Virus record (IMG/VR): IMGVR_UViG_3300028025_003830
Span: 1-29,135 of that record
Strand: one strand, 5' to 3'
DNA: 29,135 nt
DNA from: a virus
In this document: positions 14,588 through 22,230 of the stretch, one piece after another
Layout: every line of letters begins with the position of its first letter
Position numbering within the stretch: position 1 is the stretch's first letter
Program-made: the position numbers and the translations under genes
The notes under the pieces: model-generated
What the model saw: the letters and a program-made list of their open reading frames with translations, nothing else
Databases searched by the model: none
Told to the model about the DNA's origin: nothing

Positions 14588-14728
14588 GCGTTCTTCGTTA
14601 TTCACATATATGTATATCTGACCACAATGAGCTAATACACATTCTATATTGTAGCTCGGTATTTCAAACAAAATTCTATTAAGATTCCTAATAATCTTAT
14701 TTCCAAAATTAAATTTAAGGAGAAAAAA
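14588..14728 (+). promoter_or_regulatory. Leader region of the scaffold/capsid unit, with two hairpins
   Basis: No gene is supported in this 141-base stretch. It has a hairpin GAGCTA (14629-14634) with TAGCTC (14652-14657) and a second one AAGATT (14681-14686) with AATCTT (14693-14698). The promoter of scaffold and capsid must lie here or upstream because a terminator precedes it, yet no ATATTTATA match is present. A different promoter type may be used. Confidence 0.4.
14717..14722 (+). promoter_or_regulatory. Shine-Dalgarno sequence of the scaffold gene
   Basis: AAGGAG lies 6 bases before the ATG at 14729. It is the only clear Shine-Dalgarno sequence at a gene start in the window. Confidence 0.75.
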
Positions 14729-15736
14729 ATGTCAAACAACAAACTATTTAAGGATGCAATAGTGGATGCTAAAGCAATCCGCGAAGCAGCGTTACTAAAC
14801 GCAAAAGAAGCCCTAGAAGAAGCTTTGACCCCAAGTATTCAAAACATGTTAGTCGCTAAATTAAACGAGATGGACATGGACGGAGAATATGGAATGGGAG
14901 AAGAAGAAGCTCCAATGGAAGGCAAAGAAATGGATGAGATGTACTCATCAGAAGAAATGGAAGAAGGTGATTTCGATTTATCTGCTATTTTAGCTGAGCT
15001 AGAAGAAGAAGACATGATGAATGAAGCTAAAGAAGAAGAAGAAGAAGAAGAAGAAACTGAAGAAGAGGAAGAAGAAGAAGAAACTGAAGAAGAAGAAACA
15101 GACGTAAAAGATATGTCTATTGAAGATCTTAAAGACTTAATCAAAGACATCGTTAGCCAAGAATTAGAAGCTGAAGAAATGGAAACACCAGCTGATGAAG
15201 AAGAAGAAGAAATGGACATGGATATGGACATGGGCGCTGAAATGGGTGATGAGATGGGCGATGATGAAGAAATCAACCTAGAAGAATTGTTAGCTGAATT
15301 AGATGCTTTAGATAGCTCTAAAGGATTAGATGAAGCTAAGAAGAAGAAAGTTATGAAAAAAGTTGAGAAAGAAGACGAGAAAAAAGAAATGAAAGAAGCC
15401 ATTAATGTAATTAATACACTTCGTAGAGAATTAAATGAAGTAAACTTACTAAACGCTAAGTTACTTTATGTTAATAAAATCTTCAAATCTAAAAACTTAT
15501 CTGAGTCTCAGAAATTAAATGTAATTGCATCATTCGATAGAGCAACTACACCTAAAGAAGCTAAAATGGTATTCGAATCATTAAGTAACACTTTAACAGC
15601 GTCTACTAAAAGATCACCAATTAAAGAATCTCTAGGATTTGCTTCTAAAGCAGCCGGTATGGCTCCTAAGAAACAAATTGTAGAATCAAACGATGTTATT
15701 ACTCGTATGCAAAAATTAGCAAACATTATTAAGTAA
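14729..15736 (+). CDS. Prohead scaffold (core) protein, T4 gp22-like
   Basis: A 335-aa protein placed between the prohead protease and capsid genes, exactly where T4 has gene 22. The N-terminal ~40 residues form a helix. Residues about 50-195 are extraordinarily acidic, with runs of Glu and repeated MDMDMDMG. A basic patch (EAKKKKVMKKVEK, about 204-216) and a helical C-terminal third follow. The protein ends VITRMQKLANIIK. Several L/I-x-E|A sites occur (for example I-R-E|A at 17-20 and L-E-E|A at 29-32), as expected for a scaffold that is cut to small peptides. Little primary likeness to T4 gp22 is visible; position, charge, helicity and sites support the call. It forms the core around which the capsid shell assembles and is removed before packaging. 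Confidence 0.75.
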   Translation: MSNNKLFKDAIVDAKAIREAALLNAKEALEEALTPSIQNMLVAKLNEMDMDGEYGMGEEEAPMEGKEMDEMYSSEEMEEGDFDLSAILAELEEEDMMNEAKEEEEEEEETEEEEEEEETEEEETDVKDMSIEDLKDLIKDIVSQELEAEEMETPADEEEEEMDMDMDMGAEMGDEMGDDEEINLEELLAELDALDSSKGLDEAKKKKVMKKVEKEDEKKEMKEAINVINTLRRELNEVNLLNAKLLYVNKIFKSKNLSESQKLNVIASFDRATTPKEAKMVFESLSNTLTASTKRSPIKESLGFASKAAGMAPKKQIVESNDVITRMQKLANIIK

Positions 15737-15762
15737 AAACAAAATTAATTTTTTAAACAAAA

Positions 15763-17367
15763 ATGAACATTCAACAATTATTAGAGTCTTCAAACCAATT
15801 TAAATCGGTTCAAGACGATGCAAAACGCCTTCAAACTAAATGGACAAAATCAGGTCTATTGGAAGGTATCAATGATGCAAACAGCCGTAGTACTATGGCT
15901 ATGTTATTGGAAAACCAAGCTAAGCAATTAATCGTAGAAGCTTCTTCAACTGGTAACCAAACCGGTGGAGCAGGTGCTTACAACGGTGAGAGCTGGTCAG
16001 GTGTAGCTTTACCATTAGTTCGCCGTGTATTCGGTGAGATCGCTGCAAAAGAATTCGTTAGTGTACAACCAATGAACTTACCTTCAGGCCTTGTATTCTA
16101 TCTTGATTTCAAATACGGTACTGGTGTTAAACCATTCCAATCAGGCGGATCTTTATACGGTGCTAACGCAAGTACTAACGTAACAGATATTACTTCTCAA
16201 TCACTTTATGGTGCTGGTAAATTTGGTTATTCAATCAACCAATTCTCAGCTTCTATCGCAGCAACAACTGGTTCAACTAGCTGGGCTACATTTAACTTAG
16301 ATGCTGATTACTCATCATCTTTCCCTACTTACAAAGTAATTAACGTTCCTTTACCTACTTCAGCTGATCAAAACGGTGTTCGCGCATTCGTATTTACTTC
16401 AGGTTCAATTACAGGTACTGAAATTTTACAAGCATTTACTACAGTAACTAGCAACACAGCTTCATTCGTAGTAACAGGTTCATTAGTAACTAACACAACT
16501 GGTGCTAGTGCAGGTACAGTAGTATTGTACTATGATGTACAACCTACAGCTACTTCACGTGGTGATTTCGAAGATGCTAGCGGTGCTGGTTATCCTAACG
16601 CTCAAAGTGCTACAACAATTGCTATTCCAGAAATTAACGTTCAGTTAAAATCTGAAGCTATCGTTGCTAAAACACGTAAATTAAAAGCACAATGGACACC
16701 TGAATTTGCTCAAGATTTGAACGCTTACCATTCAGTAGATGCTGAAGCAGAATTAACTGGTATCTTGTCACAATACATTTCAATGGAAATTGATCTTGAA
16801 TTGTTAGACATGTTGATCGAAAATGCTTACACAACTGAATACTGGTCAGCCGTTAACAACCAAGCAGTAGGCGTAAATGGTGTAACTAACAACGCTTTAG
16901 GTTTCTATAATACTCAAGGTGGTTGGTTCCAAACTTTAGGAACTAAATTACAAAAAGTATCTAACAAAATTCATCAGTTGACATTACGCGGTGGCGCTAA
17001 CTTCTTAGTTACTTCACCTACAGTAGCAACTATCTTGGAATCTATTCCTGGATTTGCAGCAGATGGTGATGGCGAGAAAATGGAATTCAACTTTGGTATC
17101 CAAAAGATTGGTTCATTAAACAGCCGTTACAAAGTATACAAAAATCCATACATGACTGAAAACGTAATCTTAATGGGTTACAAAGGTGCTCAGTTCTTAG
17201 AGTGTGGTGCTGTATTTGCTCCATATGTTCCTCTAATCATGACTCCATTATTGTACGATCCAAATACCTTCACTCCACGTAAAGGTTTAATGACTCGCTA
17301 CGCTAAAAAAATGATCAGACCTGATTACTACGGTAAAGTATACGTAGCTGGTTTGAACACTATCTAA
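15763..17367 (+). CDS. Major capsid protein (T4 gp23-like)
   Basis: A 534-aa precursor. Residues 1-59 are a helical prosequence ending L-I-V-E|A (residues 56-60), matching the T4 prohead-protease rule and close to the T4 gp23 cut at residue 65. L-L-E|G at 32-35 is a possible earlier cut. After the cut comes ASSTGNQTGG, then PLVRRVFGEIAAKEFVSVQP and PSGLVFYLDFKYG (about 85-125), classic gp23 signatures of the HK97-type fold. An inserted Ser/Thr-rich domain lies near 140-270. The C-terminal FTPRKGLMTRYAKKMIRPDYYG is also typical. Mature protein would form the hexamers of the head. Codons end in C more often (TTC, AAC, TAC) than in most neighbours, as expected for very high expression. A terminator follows. 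Confidence 0.94.
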   Translation: MNIQQLLESSNQFKSVQDDAKRLQTKWTKSGLLEGINDANSRSTMAMLLENQAKQLIVEASSTGNQTGGAGAYNGESWSGVALPLVRRVFGEIAAKEFVSVQPMNLPSGLVFYLDFKYGTGVKPFQSGGSLYGANASTNVTDITSQSLYGAGKFGYSINQFSASIAATTGSTSWATFNLDADYSSSFPTYKVINVPLPTSADQNGVRAFVFTSGSITGTEILQAFTTVTSNTASFVVTGSLVTNTTGASAGTVVLYYDVQPTATSRGDFEDASGAGYPNAQSATTIAIPEINVQLKSEAIVAKTRKLKAQWTPEFAQDLNAYHSVDAEAELTGILSQYISMEIDLELLDMLIENAYTTEYWSAVNNQAVGVNGVTNNALGFYNTQGGWFQTLGTKLQKVSNKIHQLTLRGGANFLVTSPTVATILESIPGFAADGDGEKMEFNFGIQKIGSLNSRYKVYKNPYMTENVILMGYKGAQFLECGAVFAPYVPLIMTPLLYDPNTFTPRKGLMTRYAKKMIRPDYYGKVYVAGLNTI

Positions 17368-17393
17368 TCTAACTTAACTTAGAAATATAAAGA

Positions 17394-17418
17394 AGCCGAG
17401 CAATGCTCGGCTTTTTTT
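17394..17418 (+). terminator. Rho-independent terminator after the capsid gene
   Basis: AGCCGAGC (17394-17401) pairs perfectly with GCTCGGCT (17405-17412) around an AAT loop and runs into a T tract. With the terminator at 14556 it isolates scaffold and capsid in one unit. Confidence 0.93.
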
Positions 17419-17420
17419 GT

Positions 17421-17430
17421 TATATTTATA
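17421..17430 (+). promoter_or_regulatory. TATATTTATA element upstream of phoH
   Basis: Exact match to the recurrent motif, directly after the capsid terminator and 19 bases before the ATG at 17450. Its position between a terminator and the next gene is what a promoter would need. Confidence 0.55.
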
Positions 17431-17449
17431 CGTAACTAAAATATCGTAT

Positions 17450-18118
17450 ATGAAAGAACCTAATCGTGCTAGAAAAAGTGACATTAAAGCTATTAATGCA
17501 TTGCAATTAAACGAGGAACAAAAAGAAGCTAAACGATTAATTATTGAAAACCAAATCGTAATAGTAACAGGTAGAGCAGGAAGCGGAAAAAGTTTAGTAT
17601 GTGCTCAAGCCGCCTTAGATTTTTTAAAGAAAAAACAAGTAGAATGTATTTATAACACTAGAGCTGCTATTGAAGTTGGCAAAAGTCTAGGATTTCTACC
17701 AGGAGCCTTAAGTGAAAAATTTGATCCATATATGGAAGCGTTAGTAGAAAATCTAATGAAATGCTGTACGGACAAAACTGAAATACCTAAATTAATTGAA
17801 CAAGAAAAAATAAAAGCAATGCCTGTTCAGTTTATTCGTGGTAAAACAATCGATGATATTTTAATAGTAGAGGAAGCACAAAATCTTACTAAAGCAGAAA
17901 TGTTAGCTATATTAACTCGTTTAGGTAAAACAGGTAAAATCGTTATCAATGGTGATAATGAGCAAACTGACATTAAAACTCCTGATGGGCAAGTCAATGG
18001 ATTAACATATGCCATCGAATTATCTAAAAAAATAGATGAAGTTAAGTGGATTAAGTTAAAAGTAAACCATAGATCTGATTTAGTAGGTAAAATACTCGAT
18101 TACGAATACGGAAAATAA
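17450..18118 (+). CDS. phoH: PhoH-like P-loop ATPase
   Basis: The frame is open from 17417 (a TTG inside the terminator T-tract), but the ATG at 17450, after the promoter-like element, is the convincing start and gives 222 aa. Walker A is GRAGSGKS (41-48); Walker B with the PhoH signature is ILIVEEAQN (137-145); a GDNEQTD segment and a final VNHRSDLVGKIL region complete the PhoH core (helicase superfamily I type fold). PhoH proteins are ATPases found in many bacteria and very many phages; their phage role is unsettled, with RNA-linked functions suggested. The domain fills nearly the whole protein, with no PIN or KH extension. It is placed between the capsid gene and the neck genes. Confidence 0.88.
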   Translation: MKEPNRARKSDIKAINALQLNEEQKEAKRLIIENQIVIVTGRAGSGKSLVCAQAALDFLKKKQVECIYNTRAAIEVGKSLGFLPGALSEKFDPYMEALVENLMKCCTDKTEIPKLIEQEKIKAMPVQFIRGKTIDDILIVEEAQNLTKAEMLAILTRLGKTGKIVINGDNEQTDIKTPDGQVNGLTYAIELSKKIDEVKWIKLKVNHRSDLVGKILDYEYGK

Positions 18119-18127
18119 TAATTCTGT

Positions 18128-18137
18128 AATATTTATT
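18128..18137 (+). promoter_or_regulatory. ATATTTATA-type element within an inverted repeat
   Basis: AATATTTATT lies 21 bases before the ATG at 18159. It sits inside an imperfect inverted repeat (18122-18143: TTCTGTAAT, ATTT spacer, ATTACGGAA), which could also form a weak RNA hairpin. Confidence 0.4.
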
Positions 18138-18158
18138 ACGGAATAATACTATTTAAAC

Positions 18159-19322
18159 ATGGCAAATATACCTATTTGGCCAGGAACCTCATCATTTGTA
18201 TCAGGTTCAGGTCAAACCCCATTTGGTTTTTATGATAGTGATGCATCTTTTCGACAGGAAGCTGATAAGGTAGCAAACTGGTGTGCTCGTAGATTAGGTT
18301 ACCCATTAATGGAAATCGAATTACAGGATATTAATTTCTATACAGCATTCGAAGAAGCAATCACCGCTTATAGTAACGAAGTTTATCAATATAAAATACG
18401 TGAGAATTTTTTCTTAATGCAGGGTAATTCTACTGGTTCTTCTTATAATAACCAGATTATAACTCCAAATCTAGGAAGCACTATCCGTATTTCTCAAACA
18501 TATGCTATTGAGGCGGGCACAGGAGGAAATATAACACAATATACTGCTTCATTTCATATGACTCGTAGTATTCAAGATTATGATTTAAAAGTAATCCTAT
18601 CTAGCTCATATGGTATTACTGCCTCTATTGAAGTTAAAAAAGTATTTTATGAGGAACCACCTGCTATTGTTCGTTATTTTGATCCATATGCTGGAACAGG
18701 TACTGGTATACAATCACTATTAGAAACATTTGGTTTTGGCCAGATGTCACCTGGTATTAATTTTATGTTGATGCCTATCAATTTTGATGTTCAAAAACTT
18801 CAAGCAATTGAATTAAACGACCAGATAAGAAAATCAGCTTATTCATTTGATTTAATAAATAATAAACTAAGAGTATTCCCTATTCCTGATACAGATAAAA
18901 AAATGTTTTTTCATTACGTATTAGTAGATGAAAGAAATAGTGTTACCCCTCTTAGTGGAAGTGGATTAGGACCCGGTAGAATAACAGACGTATCAAACGT
19001 ACCTTATAACAACCCAGTATTTGCTTTAATAAACTCAGTTGGTAGACAATGGATTTATCAATACACGTTAGCTATATGTAAGGAAATGCTAGCATATATT
19101 AGGGGTAAATACACTACTGTACCTATCCCAGGTGCTGAGGTAACTCTAAATCAAGCTGATTTATTAGCGGATGCTAGAACAGAAAAAGAAAAATTACTTG
19201 AAGTATTAAGAGGAAACTTAGACATGGCTTCACGTAAAACACAATTAGAAAACCAAGCATTGGAGGCTGAATCAATACAAAAAGCATTGAATAACGTACC
19301 AATGGGAATTTATATTTTTTAA
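18159..19322 (+). CDS. Probable neck / head-completion protein (T4 gp13-like)
   Basis: 387 aa. The region around residues 40-80 (WCARRLGYPLMEIELQDINF, then EEAITAYSNEVY) is the pattern of a T4-type neck protein family: a short helix with R-R-L-G-x-P, an I/V-E-I strand and then a helix with acidic/aromatic residues. The middle has beta strands and an RYFDPYAGTGTG segment. The C-terminal portion has a WIYQYTLAICKEMLAYIRGK helix and a long terminal helix. Position after capsid and phoH and before a gp14-like and gp15-like gene supports a head-tail connector protein. The exact equivalence to gp13 is inferred from pattern and order, not alignment. It has no Shine-Dalgarno sequence and follows an ATATTTATA-type element. 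Confidence 0.5.
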   Translation: MANIPIWPGTSSFVSGSGQTPFGFYDSDASFRQEADKVANWCARRLGYPLMEIELQDINFYTAFEEAITAYSNEVYQYKIRENFFLMQGNSTGSSYNNQIITPNLGSTIRISQTYAIEAGTGGNITQYTASFHMTRSIQDYDLKVILSSSYGITASIEVKKVFYEEPPAIVRYFDPYAGTGTGIQSLLETFGFGQMSPGINFMLMPINFDVQKLQAIELNDQIRKSAYSFDLINNKLRVFPIPDTDKKMFFHYVLVDERNSVTPLSGSGLGPGRITDVSNVPYNNPVFALINSVGRQWIYQYTLAICKEMLAYIRGKYTTVPIPGAEVTLNQADLLADARTEKEKLLEVLRGNLDMASRKTQLENQALEAESIQKALNNVPMGIYIF

Positions 19323-19324
19323 CT

Positions 19325-19663
19325 ATGATTAAACTAACACATTTATTACTAGAATCACTTGCTATATATGAAGTAGAAGTAATGATTAAAGTAGAAAGAG
19401 AAGCTAATAAAGTAGATATCTATAATGAAATTAGAGCTATTGAAGGAGTAGTTGTTGTTAAAGTAGAACAAAATACTTATCTAAATACTCTAATTACAGA
19501 TCAAACTGAATACTCATTATTACATATGAAATATTTAGTGTATACTGATCCAATTGATGCTATTAAAGAAATTAAAACTAGAGCAATATCTTCTGAAAAG
19601 ATATCTGGTTTATTAAAATTCATCCCTAGACTAAAAACTCTAGAAAAGAAAACTACTTTATAA
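19325..19663 (+). CDS. Hypothetical small protein with a ferredoxin-like-fold pattern
   Basis: 112 aa. An N-terminal helix (KLTHLLLESLA) is followed by a strand-helix-strand pattern: MIKVERE, then VDIYNEIRAIEG, then VVVVKVEQN, and a strand HMKYLVYTD. This is the beta-alpha-beta rhythm of ferredoxin-like or ACT-like small domains. The C-terminal ~30 residues are basic (PRLKTLEKK). It starts 2 bases after the neck-type gene, and its stop overlaps the next ATG (TAATG), so it is made together with two probable connector proteins and could be an assembly factor or small connector part. No named family is recognised. Confidence 0.55.
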   Translation: MIKLTHLLLESLAIYEVEVMIKVEREANKVDIYNEIRAIEGVVVVKVEQNTYLNTLITDQTEYSLLHMKYLVYTDPIDAIKEIKTRAISSEKISGLLKFIPRLKTLEKKTTL

Positions 19664-20199
19664 TGAGTTTATTTGGAGCCAACAGGGACATGAGTCTATT
19701 CAGACATGTGAATAGAGAATTGCTTAATAATATAATTGAGCAAAAGGTCGGATACTACAAAATAGTATTAGATCGTACTGAATCAAATATGTACGGAGAA
19801 GCTTCGAAAAAAACATATAATAATCCTGTATTGGTTAATTGTTTAATAGAAAGAGGTGATACTACAGCCGCATCAGATGATTTTGGACCTGACATAAGTC
19901 GTAATATTACTTGCCGCTTTTTACGCGATGATCTCGCAGGTATCGACCTAAGCACCGAGCTTGGCGCCGACGGTAGAGGCTTTACATATAACATAGTACC
20001 TGAAATAGGAGACATTGTGTTATGGAATAATGATTATTATGAAGTAGACAACGTTAATGAAAATCAATTAGTAGTAGGTAAAGATTACAACTATTCTTAT
20101 TCTACTAATACTGATAATTTTGGTTCATCATGGTCTATAATAGTAACATGCCATTATATGAGACCAGAAATATCAGGTATAACCCAAGTGAGATTATAA
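19663..20199 (+). CDS. Probable neck protein (T4 gp14-like)
   Basis: A 178-aa mostly beta protein. It starts with a short region ending FRHVNRELLNNIIEQ, then YYKIVLDRTESNMYGEA, then an NPVLVNCLIERGD strand and an FGPDISRNITCRFLRDDL strand. It continues with EIGDIVLWNNDYYEVDNV and a late YNYSYS. The order (tyrosine-rich strand, G-E-A acidic loop, strand, phage-type E-x-G-D-I strand, then F/Y-E-V) matches the layout of T4 gp14-type neck proteins, although it is shorter than T4 gp14 (256 aa). It should help close the filled head for tail joining. The call is pattern- and order-based; a different connector or tail-completion protein is the main alternative. Confidence 0.45.
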   Translation: MSLFGANRDMSLFRHVNRELLNNIIEQKVGYYKIVLDRTESNMYGEASKKTYNNPVLVNCLIERGDTTAASDDFGPDISRNITCRFLRDDLAGIDLSTELGADGRGFTYNIVPEIGDIVLWNNDYYEVDNVNENQLVVGKDYNYSYSTNTDNFGSSWSIIVTCHYMRPEISGITQVRL

Positions 20200-20207
20200 T
20201 ATTTATA
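20198..20207 (+). promoter_or_regulatory. AATATTTATA element, close to the start codon
   Basis: Exact match to the motif. It begins at the preceding stop codon and is separated by 3 bases from the ATG at 20211. Confidence 0.4.
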
Positions 20208-20210
20208 GAT

Positions 20211-20579
20211 ATGATTAAATTATTAGACATAATAAATGAAGCTGAGATACCTATTACAGGAACGGGTGGAGAAAAAGTAGCTGCTCTTAGAGCTAAAGAA
20301 CCAATAGATGATGAGGCTTTTAAAAGAGGATACAAAAGTATAACAACTACTGTTGATCCTGTTACAGGGCAAACAACAACAGAATTTGAAGCTCTTCCAA
20401 AATTTGATGCAATAAGAAGACAACTTTTATCGTATAGAAAAGAAGTTCAACCATTCAAATACTCAGCAAATGAAGATGTAGCTAAAGTAGCTAAAGAAAC
20501 AAATAGTCTTTTAACTAAAGCTAGTCAAATGATATACACTTTAGATAAAATGTTAGAATTACAAAGAAAATCAAAATAA
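20211..20579 (+). CDS. Hypothetical protein, 122 aa, with leader-like start
   Basis: The frame is open from 20130, but an ATG there would sit deep inside the preceding gene. The ATG at 20211 follows the AATATTTATA element and gives MIKLLDIINEAEIPITG, with I-N-E|A at residues 8-11 fitting the prohead-protease rule. The rest is helical and polar; the C-terminal part KETNSLLTKASQMIYTLDKM is a long amphipathic helix that could oligomerise. Its TAA overlaps the next ATG (TAATG), coupling it to the tail-completion gene. Function unknown; a small structural or chaperone-like role is possible. Confidence 0.55.
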   Translation: MIKLLDIINEAEIPITGTGGEKVAALRAKEPIDDEAFKRGYKSITTTVDPVTGQTTTEFEALPKFDAIRRQLLSYRKEVQPFKYSANEDVAKVAKETNSLLTKASQMIYTLDKMLELQRKSK

Positions 20580-21847
20580 TGGCTAGAACTCTTAAACCTA
20601 TTCAAAAAAATGCAGCTGAAATAAGTCAAGAGCAGGTTGTTCCTTATTTAAAAAATCAAGGAAAACCGGTTAGTGACACTATATTTTCAAAGAATAGAGG
20701 AAAAGATTTTTCGTTTAAGGGAGATACTGTAAAAGACGTTAGTGTAGGACTAGAAGATCTAGACTACGCTGTAATGTATTATTTTGAAAATGTAATTAAA
20801 CCTAATATAATCCAAAACGGACAACGATTAGCCGTTCCTGTAATTTATGGATCTCCGGAACGATGGAAATCAGTTCAAGCAGATGGATTTTATCGTGATG
20901 CTAATGGAAAAGGATTAGCACCTTTAATTATGTTTAAACGTGAAAGCGTTGAAAAAAATAGATCATTAGGCAATAAATTAGACGGTAATAGAGCTCATTT
21001 ATACCAAGTAATAGGAACTAAATATAATATCAGAAACGCATATGATAAGTTCTCAATTATCAATAATAGAATTCCATCAGAACAATATTATGTAACTGCA
21101 GTCCCTGATTATGTTACACTAACATATTCATGTGTGATATTTACTGATCTTGTAGAACAAAATAATAAATTAGTTGAATCTATTCAGTTTGCTTCTGACT
21201 CGTATTGGGGTGATCCTAATAGATGGAAATTTAAAGCTAGAATTGATTCATTTACCACGACTACTTTACTAGAACAAGGAGAAGATAGAGCAGCCCGCTC
21301 TACATTTAGCCTTATATTAAATGGATACATACTACCAGATACAATTAATAAAGATTTAGCTGTAGCTCGTAGTAAATTCTATACAACATCACAAGTAGTA
21401 TTTGATTTAGAAGTAATAGACGGAGCGGGAATAACTACAAATATAGATGAATTAAGATTCGCAAATAAACCTGCTGCTAAAAATGCAACTGGCGCTACCT
21501 CGTTTATAGGAGGGGGAATTAATATAATTAATAATATAATAACTGGAGGAGCAAGTGGTGATCTAGCATATCTTAATACTAATATTACTAAAATAGCAAA
21601 CCCTATAACAGTTCCTAATATAGCAACATTTACTAGCACTTCTATACTACAACCCCCCGCAGGGTCAAGTTTACCCGCCACAACAGTAAATAATTTTGTA
21701 TTTTATATTAATGGTCAATATATTCCTTCTTCTACTGTATCTTTGTTAGAAAGTGGAGGAAATATAATAGCCACTTTTAATACATCATCTATAGGTTATT
21801 CATTAAATTTAACAGACGAAATAACAGCAATAGGGAAATTCACATAA
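20579..21847 (+). CDS. Tail completion / sheath-stabiliser protein (T4 gp15-like) with a C-terminal extension
   Basis: 422 aa. Residues about 55-290 follow the layout of T4 gp15: a helix YYFENVIKPNI, a strand RLAVPVIYGSPERWK, an IMFKRESVEKNR strand, a later YVTLTYSCVIFTDLVEQN strand-helix pair, and a strand RSTFSLILNGYILPD that matches the conserved end of gp15 (V-N-G-W-x-x-P). gp15 caps the tail and forms the interface to the neck. T4 gp15 has 272 aa. Here ~130 more residues follow, Ala/Thr/Ile-rich and then a beta domain (NNFVFYINGQYIPSSTVSL) similar in style to the fibre genes downstream. Stop and next start overlap (TAATG). The family call is by pattern and order; a related tail-terminator is the alternative. 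Confidence 0.6.
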   Translation: MARTLKPIQKNAAEISQEQVVPYLKNQGKPVSDTIFSKNRGKDFSFKGDTVKDVSVGLEDLDYAVMYYFENVIKPNIIQNGQRLAVPVIYGSPERWKSVQADGFYRDANGKGLAPLIMFKRESVEKNRSLGNKLDGNRAHLYQVIGTKYNIRNAYDKFSIINNRIPSEQYYVTAVPDYVTLTYSCVIFTDLVEQNNKLVESIQFASDSYWGDPNRWKFKARIDSFTTTTLLEQGEDRAARSTFSLILNGYILPDTINKDLAVARSKFYTTSQVVFDLEVIDGAGITTNIDELRFANKPAAKNATGATSFIGGGINIINNIITGGASGDLAYLNTNITKIANPITVPNIATFTSTSILQPPAGSSLPATTVNNFVFYINGQYIPSSTVSLLESGGNIIATFNTSSIGYSLNLTDEITAIGKFT

Positions 21848-22230
21848 TGGCATTAATAACCAGTAAACAAATACAGTACCCATTATCAGGGTCATTTAGT
21901 GGATCGTTTAACGGTGATGGTAGTGGCTTAACAAATCTATCAATTAACACAACTCAAATATCATCAGGTAGTGTAACGGCTAGTGTAAGTCCTACTGGTG
22001 ATATATTTTTAGTTAAATCGGCTAGTGCTGAATTTTTAAAAGTAACATCAACCACTACTACTATCACTAATGATGTTTTTTTAATTAAGAATAGTACAAA
22101 CCAAACTACGTTCGCAGTAAGTGAAAGTATAGTATACTTTGCTACTCAATCGAATGTTTTAACTAGTTCAACGATAGCAGGAGGAATGTATTTTACATCA
22201 TCTTCGTTTTATGTAGGATTAGAAAATTAA
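21847..22230 (+). CDS. Small fibre-type virion protein
   Basis: A 127-aa Ser/Thr/Gly-rich protein without cysteines. It starts with a short segment KQIQYPLSGSFSGSFNGDGSG, and residues about 36-75 contain ISSGSVTASV followed by an FLVKSASAEFLKV strand. This is the same unit that occurs twice in the 553-aa protein at 24340. The composition and repeat style are those of beta-strand trimeric fibre segments. It is coupled to the gp15-like gene by TAATG, which suggests a part attached to the tail tip or a fibre subunit or chaperone. It could also be a fragment of an ancestral larger fibre gene. No receptor-binding domain is visible. Confidence 0.55.
   Translation: MALITSKQIQYPLSGSFSGSFNGDGSGLTNLSINTTQISSGSVTASVSPTGDIFLVKSASAEFLKVTSTTTTITNDVFLIKNSTNQTTFAVSESIVYFATQSNVLTSSTIAGGMYFTSSSFYVGLEN

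Noticed and set aside
14556-14621. Short + strand frame ATGCCTCCC... of 21 codons in the gap before the scaffold
   Set aside because: Its ATG is the first base run of the terminator stem; chance frame.
14483-14671. Minus-strand 62-aa frame across the protease end and the following gap
   Set aside because: Runs through the terminator stem and has no coding signal.
14839-15402. Minus-strand frame of 187 aa, almost only Ser, Ile and Phe
   Set aside because: Mirror image of the Glu/Met-rich scaffold gene (GAA/GAG read as TTC/CTC). Low-complexity shadow.
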